Assembly: GCA_949538655.1 (NCBI GenBank)
Contig: CATISE010000113.1
Location: 1 to 16,851 of the forward strand
From: Marine Group II euryarchaeote MED-G33
GTDB taxonomy: Archaea > Thermoplasmatota > Poseidoniia > Poseidoniales > Thalassarchaeaceae
DNA: 16,851 nt
Direction: 5' to 3'
The position numbers were made by a program, and so were the translations under genes. Shown here piece by piece: positions 7,325 to 13,106 of the stretch. Below the pieces are notes generated by a model. The model was not told the origin of the DNA. It searched no databases and saw only the letters and a program-made list of their open reading frames with translations. How positions within the stretch are numbered: the stretch's first letter is position 1; each line of letters begins with the position of its first letter.

Positions 7325-8581
7325 TCAACTTGAAAGGAACTCTTGCACTGCGGTTTCAACTTCGGAATCTGGCATCAAACGACGTTGACTCTTGGCGATT
7401 TCAAACAGATGTGCCACGAGCTCATCACTGACTTCATGCCCATGCTGCTCAAGCCACCAGACGATGTTTGAACGACCACTCATATGTCCGACTCGGATGA
7501 TTTGTTGTAAGCCATAATCCTGGGCTGGGACACCCGAGTAAACTCGATCAGCCAGCCAATGATCACCCTTTTTCATCGCTTTGATTACAGCACTGGCGTG
7601 AACACCAGTTCCAGTTTCAAAAGCATCTTCGCCAAAGACGGGATAGTTACGAGGGAGGGCTACTTCGACGTAATCATGTGCTTTCTGCATGTACTCGTTT
7701 AGCAGGGTCAAGTCGTTATCGATCACACCCATCAAACTCAGGTTCACCAGCGTTTGATCCAAAGGAGCGTTACCTGCGCGTTCGCCGACGCCCAATGCAG
7801 TGCCATGAATTACGTCAGCACCTGCTTCTGCTGCAGCCAAATTGTTGGCCACACCGAGACCTCGATCTTGATGCCCGTGCCAATTGACTTCGATGTCGCG
7901 TCGTTTCACACCAGAGTCTGGTATGACTTCATCTTGAATGAAGGTGAGTAGTTGTTTGACACCGTTCGGTGTAACGTGCCCACAAGTATCGCAAACACAG
8001 ATTCGGTCGGCTCCCAATTCGATGGCCCGGGTGTAAACTTCCTTGATTTCCTCTGGCTTTGAGCGTGTCGTATCCTCGGTGACAAACATCACAGGAATAT
8101 CATTGTCAACCGCAAATGATACTGCTTTTTCTGCGGTGCTAAGGATTCGTTCCATGGTCCAATTTTCAGCATACTGACGAATCGGGCTCGTACCTAGAAA
8201 TGCACTGGCTTGAATTTGAATTTCATGTTTGGCTTGCAAGTCGACAAGGGGTTCAATATCCGAAATCACTGTTCTGACTGCGCATCCGGGTCGGATACTG
8301 TAGTCGTTTTCAACGATGTGAGATAGCATGGCATCGATGTGATTCACATGGAATGGACCCGCACCAGGTAGACCTAGATCGACTTTCTGAACACCGAGTC
8401 GCTCCATGTAAGAAAGCAACTCTATCTTTTGTTCAATGGTCGGATTTCGAGCACTCGGGCTCTGCAAACCATCTCGCAATGTTTCATCATCGAACCAAAT
8501 TTCATGTGGGTGATTTGAGGCATTTCGTTTGAATTCATAGTCGACTATGTTCCAATCATAAATCAGGTCGCTTTCCTCCAT
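7325..8581 (-). CDS. LeuA/homocitrate-synthase-like acyltransferase (DRE-TIM family)
   Basis: A 418-residue enzyme of the HMGL-like superfamily that would condense acetyl-CoA with a 2-oxo acid. The N-terminal signature FDDETLRDGLQSPSARNP gives the metal/substrate-binding Arg-Asp pair at 36-37. Later come EDTTRSKPEE, the metal-binding HGHQDRGLG, the GERAGNAPL loop, and GTGVHASAVIKA, as in isopropylmalate and homocitrate synthases. There is no C-terminal LeuA allosteric domain of normal size. Candidate reactions are 2-isopropylmalate, citramalate or homocitrate synthesis; hydroxymethylglutaryl-CoA lyase is less likely. The start at 8581 is set by a strong ribosome binding site; a GTG at 8611 would place the first codons inside the ctaB downstream hairpin. 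The gene abuts the protease. Confidence 0.9.
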   Translation of the reverse strand: MEESDLIYDWNIVDYEFKRNASNHPHEIWFDDETLRDGLQSPSARNPTIEQKIELLSYMERLGVQKVDLGLPGAGPFHVNHIDAMLSHIVENDYSIRPGCAVRTVISDIEPLVDLQAKHEIQIQASAFLGTSPIRQYAENWTMERILSTAEKAVSFAVDNDIPVMFVTEDTTRSKPEEIKEVYTRAIELGADRICVCDTCGHVTPNGVKQLLTFIQDEVIPDSGVKRRDIEVNWHGHQDRGLGVANNLAAAEAGADVIHGTALGVGERAGNAPLDQTLVNLSLMGVIDNDLTLLNEYMQKAHDYVEVALPRNYPVFGEDAFETGTGVHASAVIKAMKKGDHWLADRVYSGVPAQDYGLQQIIRVGHMSGRSNIVWWLEQHGHEVSDELVAHLFEIAKSQRRLMPDSEVETAVQEFLSS

Positions 8582-8586
8582 TGGCT

Positions 8587-8593
8587 TCACCTC
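8587..8593 (-). promoter_or_regulatory. Ribosome binding site of the acyltransferase gene
   Basis: GAGGTGA on the minus strand lies 5 nt before the ATG at 8581 and is complementary to UCACCUC of archaeal 16S rRNA. This decides the start against the upstream GTG at 8611. Confidence 0.75.
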
Positions 8594-8605
8594 TAGCACC
8601 ACGTG

Positions 8606-8625
8606 CACCACCCGATGGGGTGGTG
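8606..8625 (-). terminator. Hairpin just downstream of ctaB (putative 3'-end structure)
   Basis: CACCACCC and GGGTGGTG form a perfect 8-bp stem around a 4-base loop. It lies 7 nt beyond the ctaB stop codon on the minus strand. No U-run follows, so factor-independent termination is not evident; it may stabilise or define the 3' end. Confidence 0.5.
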
Positions 8626-8632
8626 GGGTGTA

Positions 8633-9712
8633 TCAATCCGACGCAGATGCGGCTACAGATATACGCCTTTTTGGCTTCCGTTTTGACAAAATTTTGAACA
8701 TGACCAAAACAAGGAACAAAATTGTCAATTCGGGACTCAATAAGACACAGACTAGAGCGATAAACATCAGTGCTAGATAATTCAACGAAACGAAAAACGA
8801 ATGAGCTGCTGAAGGAATTCTTTCATCAGCATCACGCGGCTCATGGATATCGATTGAAATGACCGATTGGTTGTACCATATTCCAAGTACCAATACAATG
8901 AGTGTGTATGTGTAAGCAGCGAGTTCACCGACCTCAGCAGGATTCAGCCAAGGCATGGCTGCAATCCCAATGAGAAGGAGGGCATAAACTCGCATCTCAA
9001 TCATGGTTCGATGAGGGCCATGAACCCACGGCATCATTGGAATACCGACTTCTTTGTATTGATCACTACGATATAGTGCGAGTGCCCAGAAATGGGGGGG
9101 CGTCCAGAGAAAAATCAACGAAAACATGAGCCAAGGGAGAAAACTCCCCAAATCAAATGGATTTGAGATCGATACTGCGTCCCCCATTGCAGCAGCCCAA
9201 CCAACCAAGGGTGGAGTCGCACCAGCAATACCTCCAATCACAATATTTTGCACACTGCTTCGCTTCAGCCAAAGTGTGTAGATAAAGACGTAAAACAGGA
9301 TGCTGAAGGCAGCCCAAAAAGCAGCGACCTCATTGGCGAAGTGAACCAACCAAATCGTACCAGAAATCGAGAGGAATAATGCCCATGCGAGGCCGGCTTT
9401 TGGAGAAATCACTCCACGTGCAATCGCCCGCTTTTCTGTTCTCTTCATCATCGGGTCAATATCACGATCGAGAACATTGTTGAATGTATGAGCGCCACCT
9501 GCCGTCAGATAACCGCCAACAAAGACAACCCCCATGGTTTCCAATGTATTCAGAAAATCAAATCCAACCCGCCCTTCGGCATTCCATACAATCAGATTAT
9601 GGATGAGGATTGTACACATTGCCGTTACTTGAAGCAATGCCAGGACGCCAGGTTTCATCAAACGGAACCAATCAGACATACTGGCTGTTTCCACGCCTGT
9701 CGCCGACTCCAT
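8633..9712 (-). CDS. ctaB: Protoheme IX farnesyltransferase (heme O synthase)
   Basis: An integral membrane prenyltransferase that attaches a farnesyl group to heme b, giving heme o for heme-copper oxidases. The protein has 359 residues, longer than the common 290-310 owing to a basic C-terminal tail (KRKPKRR). The diphosphate/Mg-binding motif N79-x2-D82-x3-D86 followed by MMKRTEKRAI is intact. The conserved WLKRSSVQNIVIGGIAGATPPLVGW and FLWTPPHFWALALYRSDQYKEVGIPMM blocks follow. About nine hydrophobic helices are visible. The first ATG gives a hydrophilic leader before the LMKPGVLALLQVT helix; a second ATG 11 codons later is possible. It lies downstream of rpo6, and the heme A synthase that uses its product is two genes upstream. 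Confidence 0.96.
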   Translation of the reverse strand: MESATGVETASMSDWFRLMKPGVLALLQVTAMCTILIHNLIVWNAEGRVGFDFLNTLETMGVVFVGGYLTAGGAHTFNNVLDRDIDPMMKRTEKRAIARGVISPKAGLAWALFLSISGTIWLVHFANEVAAFWAAFSILFYVFIYTLWLKRSSVQNIVIGGIAGATPPLVGWAAAMGDAVSISNPFDLGSFLPWLMFSLIFLWTPPHFWALALYRSDQYKEVGIPMMPWVHGPHRTMIEMRVYALLLIGIAAMPWLNPAEVGELAAYTYTLIVLVLGIWYNQSVISIDIHEPRDADERIPSAAHSFFVSLNYLALMFIALVCVLLSPELTILFLVLVMFKILSKRKPKRRISVAASASD

Positions 9713-9745
9713 AACTTAACGCGGGCACAACCCTATCTATCAATA

Positions 9746-9762
9746 ACGCCCTTACAGGGCGT
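9746..9762 (-). terminator. Hairpin with 3-base loop between rpo6 and ctaB
   Basis: ACGCCCT and AGGGCGT form a perfect 7-bp stem around a GTA loop (minus-strand reading). It begins 13 nt after the rpo6 stop and lies in the 63-nt gap before ctaB. The sequence after it (TATTGATAGATAGG) is not a U-run, so a terminator role is only a guess; RNA processing or 3'-end protection are alternatives. Confidence 0.5.
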
Positions 9763-9775
9763 CCTCTTGACACAA

Positions 9776-10030
9776 TCAATCATCGTGTGGGTCGACGTCG
9801 ATGGGGATTAATTCGTGCTCATATTCATACAGAGCAATCTTCAGTGGGTCTAGTACGAAACGAACACTCGCTTCCTCGACACCGTAAAGCGAAACCAACT
9901 CATCGCGGAATTCATCTCTCAATATTTGCTCGGTTACATACAGAGGTGCACCCATGCTGATTTGCAGGGCCCGCGCACCAATAATTCGAGCCTTTTCAAA
10001 ACGGGTGTGTTCTCGTGCTGGTTTAACCAT
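9776..10030 (-). CDS. rpo6: DNA-directed RNA polymerase subunit Rpo6 (RpoK)
   Basis: The archaeal counterpart of eukaryotic RPB6 and bacterial omega, a small subunit that clamps the largest polymerase subunit during assembly. It has 84 residues from the ATG at 10030; a GTG three codons upstream is less likely, since only a weak GTGAT ribosome site lies 4 nt before the ATG. The signature FEKARIIGARALQISMGAP (11-29) and the C-terminal DPLKIALYEYEHELIPI (61-77) are diagnostic. Between them lie about 31 residues where most archaeal RpoK proteins have roughly 10-15, and the end is acidic (DVDPHDD) rather than basic. It sits between the heme A synthase and heme O synthase genes on the same strand. 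Confidence 0.93.
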   Translation of the reverse strand: MVKPAREHTRFEKARIIGARALQISMGAPLYVTEQILRDEFRDELVSLYGVEEASVRFVLDPLKIALYEYEHELIPIDVDPHDD

Positions 10031-10042
10031 GTGAATCACTAA

Positions 10043-10055
10043 CAGCGGTTCGCTG
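10043..10055. repeat. Small hairpin in the rpo6 leader
   Basis: CAGCG and CGCTG form a 5-bp stem around GTT, 12 nt upstream of the rpo6 ATG. An ACCCGGGT palindrome lies a little further upstream. Together with the 10095-10109 hairpin, the whole 83-nt rpo6 leader could be strongly structured. Confidence 0.4.
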
Positions 10056-10094
10056 CGACCTCGCGACTTACCCGGGTGTCATAAGACCATCGGG

Positions 10095-10109
10095 AGCCCC
10101 GTAGGGGCT
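10095..10109 (-). terminator. Hairpin with 3-base loop just after the heme A synthase stop
   Basis: AGCCCC and GGGGCT form a perfect 6-bp stem around a 3-base loop (GTA on the plus strand, TAC on the minus), 4 nt beyond the heme A synthase stop codon at 10114-10116. No U-run follows on the minus strand. It has the same design as the hairpins at 9746-9762 and 12578-12592. Confidence 0.5.
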
Positions 10110-10113
10110 GGTT

Positions 10114-11136
10114 TCACTCCTCCTCGGCCGTATTGGTGGTGAATACAGAGTTTCTAGCCAATACGGTGGCGAAACCAATGCAAAGGAATGCAAACGTCGC
10201 AAACATCAGGTGCATCAGAGACAAAATTCTCTCATAATCATCATAGGTGAATACGTATGCTGCACCGAGTAATATGTTTAGCATGTAGAAATCGAAACCC
10301 CTGTTCATCACTTTGCGGATGCTACCCGATTCCATGCCGCGTATATTCCACAGCAACCAAGCGCCGACAACAACGACGAAAATGCGATGACCGTAGGCTA
10401 AATTAGATGGATCTGTGATCAACAAATTGCCGTTGCACAATGGCCATGCTTCGAATGAACCAACGTTACAAGCCAAATTTTGGCCAGATGTTGTCGAGAC
10501 AAATGCACCGAAGACCAATACCGCCAAAGTGGACAGGCTGAGGTCGTATAGCCGAGGCAATATTCGGGCGCTATTGGATGGATTCAGTTGCATCCATTTC
10601 GGTAGACTGTCGTCCGCATCCATCCAACGGACCCATGCCCATAAGAGAGAGATCGCCAAAGCCATGGCCAGCGTGAGATGCGCTGCAACAGACCATGGAA
10701 CATTGTCATACATCACCGTAATCATACCCATCGCGCCTTGGATAATTACCAACACGAGTGCAAGAATGGTCGCCTTGTAAACAGCCGGCGTTTCACGTCT
10801 TCGTTTGAAGGCCAAGAAACACTGAATGATGCAAAGGGGACCAAGGATAATTCCCGTCACAAATCGGTGAAACCATTCGAGAAAAATTTCCCATACTGTA
10901 TACCGGTAGTCCGCTCCACGAGAATCGATTTCATCAGGATTTTCCGCCCACCAAGCTTCTTGTTCGGCCTCAGAAATATCGAATCCCCAACTACCGAAAC
11001 ATTGTGGCCAATCTGGACAGGATTCACCAGCATCGTAGATGCGAATACTACCACCCAATACCACGGCAATCATGGTGATGAGGAAGAGGATAAAGGGCAG
11101 GTGATGCAATCTCCACCATTTCGAATTCTCTGTCAT
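10114..11136 (-). CDS. ctaA: Heme A synthase (CtaA/Cox15 family)
   Basis: A membrane heme monooxygenase that oxidises the C8 methyl group of heme o to the formyl group of heme a. The protein has about 340 residues with eight hydrophobic helices in two related halves. The first half has VLGGSIRIYDAGESCPDWPQC, EWFHRFVTG, the QGAMGMITV block and AAHLTLAMAL. The second has a related NLACN...WPLCNG loop, YGHRI and LMHLMFA. The four His in EWFHR, AAHLT, YGHRI and LMHLM are the expected heme ligands, and Cys pairs occur in both external loops. The ATG at 11136 is preferred to a TTG two codons upstream because a GGTGAT ribosome site sits 5 nt before it. The upstream metalloenzyme gene ends 20 nt away. 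Confidence 0.94.
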   Translation of the reverse strand: MTENSKWWRLHHLPFILFLITMIAVVLGGSIRIYDAGESCPDWPQCFGSWGFDISEAEQEAWWAENPDEIDSRGADYRYTVWEIFLEWFHRFVTGIILGPLCIIQCFLAFKRRRETPAVYKATILALVLVIIQGAMGMITVMYDNVPWSVAAHLTLAMALAISLLWAWVRWMDADDSLPKWMQLNPSNSARILPRLYDLSLSTLAVLVFGAFVSTTSGQNLACNVGSFEAWPLCNGNLLITDPSNLAYGHRIFVVVVGAWLLWNIRGMESGSIRKVMNRGFDFYMLNILLGAAYVFTYDDYERILSLMHLMFATFAFLCIGFATVLARNSVFTTNTAEEE

Positions 11137-11141
11137 GAACA

Positions 11142-11147
11142 ATCACC
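11142..11147 (-). promoter_or_regulatory. Ribosome binding site of the heme A synthase gene
   Basis: GGTGAT on the minus strand lies 5 nt before the ATG at 11136, matching AUCACC at the 3' end of archaeal 16S rRNA, inside the 20-nt gap after the preceding gene. Confidence 0.7.
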
Positions 11148-11156
11148 GTCCTTGAC

Positions 11157-12506
11157 TCAATCTGCATCTTCTTCTTCGGCTGCTTCGACGTGTTCTTTAT
11201 CCGATTCATTGACCCAATCTCGCTGCCATTCAGCATCGACTGCTCCACCGGACCACTCACCTTCGATCATGATTTCTTCAACCTCGAAGTCTTCTCGCCA
11301 AATCGGTTCTCCTGTTGACCCTGAAACGATCAAGCGATTTGTATTCTTGTCCAATCCCTTGCGAATGAGTTTCACCCCACGTGTCACGGGTAATAGATGC
11401 CCCACTGGGGTGCCAGGTGTGACGATTGGATTGTTCGCAGTGCAGATAAAAATACCACGTGAAGGGGCAATAATGTCTACACTTTCTGAGGGACGTAAAG
11501 GGTCAACGATTCGACCGATGACTTCACCGGTTTTGACGAATGATCCGCGGCCAATGAAGAGGTCAACCAAACCACCTTCCTCCGCTCGAACCCAGGTTGA
11601 ACCACTGGCGAGCAGTCGGAATTTGGGTCTCGCCGCATTGCCAGGAATCATGTGCAAACTCCGAAGGACATTCAGAACCCCATAGATGGCGATTTGGACG
11701 GCCTCGTGATCTGCGAGGTTGGCACCTCCGCCCTCATAGGTCAATGAACCGATGCCTAGGTCGACGGCGGTCCTACGCATCGAACCCTTGGGGCCCTTTG
11801 AATCGAGAATGACTTCGATACCAAATGCTCGAGCGACACGATTGCTGGGTGGGTGAGCGAGATCCGCTCGAACTTGAGGTAGATTGTCACGACCACGGGC
11901 AGCTGTGTGTAAATCGAGTAGGAAGTCGGAACCACTGATCAAATCGTTCAGAACACGATGTGCGACACGCCCTGTGGTCGATCCTGCTTCTGAGCCAGGG
12001 AATTCACGATTCAAATCTCGACCATCTGGGAAATAACGCAGTTGACGAGTAGAACCTGGTGGATTCAACACGGGTGCCAAGCGAACGGTTCCCGCCATCA
12101 TTTCAGGATCCAAGGGGCGTCCTGGACCAGTAAACACGTTTTGTGAGAGTAAACTTGCGGCCACCTGACCCACCATTTCGTCACCATGCACACCACCGGT
12201 GATGGTGATTGTCGGGCCTGGACGGCGACCATGGATGATTGTGACCGGTGTTGGCCATGAATCTCCTAATTTGACATCGAGCAATGGAAATTCGATTTGT
12301 CGAATGCTACCCGGTTTGATTCTCTTGCCGAAGAAACGATGTTGTTTTGCTCCGGTGAGACGATCCCAGTCGGGTCTCGATGATTCGTGAGCATCGAGAG
12401 CACGCTCAATTTCCCGTCGACGTTTGGGGGGAATCTGATTGCTAACCTTCAGCGTCTTCGAACGCTTCGGTCGTGATTCCTTCTTTTTTTTGCCTTTTTC
12501 AGACAC
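11157..12506 (-). CDS. Succinylglutamate desuccinylase/aspartoacylase-family zinc hydrolase
   Basis: A 449-residue putative zinc-dependent amidohydrolase of the AstE/AspA (M14-related) family, which cleaves N-acyl groups from amino acids or related amides. The zinc site is intact: H107 and E110 in GGVHGDEMVG, and H200 in FLLDLHTAARG. DLNREFPG (164-171) supplies the substrate-binding Arg and YEGGG (257-261) the likely catalytic Glu. The first 70 residues are very basic and Lys/Arg-rich (KGKKKKESRPKRSK). Residues about 310-375 resemble the beta-rich, lipoyl-like C-terminal domain of the family (GSFVKTGEVIGRIVDP), followed by an acidic end. The substrate cannot be told. The start is a GTG with a GGAGG site 9 nt upstream. 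It is the first gene of the minus-strand run. Confidence 0.9.
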   Translation of the reverse strand: MSEKGKKKKESRPKRSKTLKVSNQIPPKRRREIERALDAHESSRPDWDRLTGAKQHRFFGKRIKPGSIRQIEFPLLDVKLGDSWPTPVTIIHGRRPGPTITITGGVHGDEMVGQVAASLLSQNVFTGPGRPLDPEMMAGTVRLAPVLNPPGSTRQLRYFPDGRDLNREFPGSEAGSTTGRVAHRVLNDLISGSDFLLDLHTAARGRDNLPQVRADLAHPPSNRVARAFGIEVILDSKGPKGSMRRTAVDLGIGSLTYEGGGANLADHEAVQIAIYGVLNVLRSLHMIPGNAARPKFRLLASGSTWVRAEEGGLVDLFIGRGSFVKTGEVIGRIVDPLRPSESVDIIAPSRGIFICTANNPIVTPGTPVGHLLPVTRGVKLIRKGLDKNTNRLIVSGSTGEPIWREDFEVEEIMIEGEWSGGAVDAEWQRDWVNESDKEHVEAAEEEDAD

Positions 12507-12515
12507 AGGCCATCC

Positions 12516-12520
12516 CCTCC
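12516..12520 (-). promoter_or_regulatory. Ribosome binding site deciding the GTG start of the zinc hydrolase
   Basis: GGAGG on the minus strand lies 9 nt before the GTG at 12506. The nearby ATG at 12513 is out of frame and meets a stop after four codons. Confidence 0.65.
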
Positions 12521-12577
12521 TACCAAGCGGTTGTGATGGGGCGTGTAAGTGCCACTCTTTGAAGGAACCGTGCTAAG

Positions 12578-12592
12578 GACTCCGTAGGAGTC
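12578..12592. repeat. Hairpin with 3-base loop in the divergent intergenic region
   Basis: GACTCC and GGAGTC form a perfect 6-bp stem around GTA on the plus strand. It has the same 6-3-6 design as 10095-10109 but lies upstream of both flanking genes, so it is not a simple 3'-end structure. Confidence 0.5.
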
Positions 12593-12638
12593 AATTTCTC
12601 AGTCAATCCTCAAAGGCGGTCGATTGCCAGCCGGGTAC

Positions 12639-13106
12639 ATGGAAGATGAAAGTGTGCAGGAAATCCACGCCCCGAATAGCATCTGCTTTGGATGTGGACC
12701 TGCCAATGAAGAGGGTTTGAAAATTCGGTCCTTCCCAATCGAAAATGGCTTGAAAATGACGTTCAATACAATGGATTCTCATCAAGCATTCCCTGGGATG
12801 ATTAATGGTGGAATCATCGGTACTCTGCTCGACTGTCATGGAAATTGGACTGCAGCATTGGCCATCATGGCCGATCGTGGTGAAGATGAACCACCCTGTA
12901 CAGTTACCGCTCGATATACAGTCAAATTGCGTCGACCCACACCCCATGGTGTTCCTTTAGAAATCACCAGCCAAGTTGAATCCTTGGAAGGGGATCGTGC
13001 AGAAATTAGCATGACGCTGTCTGCGGATGGAGAAATCTGTGCGCGAGGGGACGGTTTGTTCGTCGCCGTCAAGGAAGGTCATCCTGCGTGGCATCGTTGG
13101 CATTGA
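12639..13106 (+). CDS. Hotdog-fold thioesterase (PaaI/4HBT-like)
   Basis: A 155-residue single hotdog-domain protein, probably an acyl-CoA thioesterase working as a multimer. The N-terminal CFGCGPANEEGLKI (16-29) is the usual entry motif of this subgroup. FPGMINGGIIGTLLDCHGNW holds the long central helix and its conserved Gly-Gly and Asp. The later TARYTVKLRRPTPHG and ARGDGLFVAV strands complete the fold. The ATG at 12639 is preferred over an in-frame TTG at 12624 because the protein then begins just before the conserved motif; no strong ribosome site precedes either. The acyl substrate is unknown. Its last 38 nt overlap the 3' end of the converging CARDB gene. Confidence 0.88.
   Translation: MEDESVQEIHAPNSICFGCGPANEEGLKIRSFPIENGLKMTFNTMDSHQAFPGMINGGIIGTLLDCHGNWTAALAIMADRGEDEPPCTVTARYTVKLRRPTPHGVPLEITSQVESLEGDRAEISMTLSADGEICARGDGLFVAVKEGHPAWHRWH

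Larger units (their letters stand above)
12507..12638. promoter_or_regulatory. Divergent intergenic region between the zinc hydrolase and the thioesterase
   Basis: These 132 nt separate two divergently transcribed genes and must hold both promoters. I see no convincing archaeal TATA box on either strand. It contains the hydrolase ribosome site and one small hairpin; I see nothing else in it. Confidence 0.5.

Noticed and set aside
8582..8611. Acyltransferase start at the GTG at 8611
   Set aside because: The first codons would be in the ctaB downstream hairpin, while a strong GAGGTGA site is placed correctly for the ATG at 8581.
10678..11685. A long plus-strand open frame of about 335 codons opposite the heme A synthase and zinc hydrolase genes
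   Set aside because: It is entirely antisense to two genes with intact family motifs, its translation is Ser/Pro/Thr-rich without recognisable domains, and no ribosome site precedes it. It is most likely a codon-bias shadow.
12540..12600. Possible tRNA or small structured RNA gene in the divergent gap
   Set aside because: Only one 6-bp hairpin is present; no cloverleaf arms or T-loop GTTCRA-type sequence could be found.
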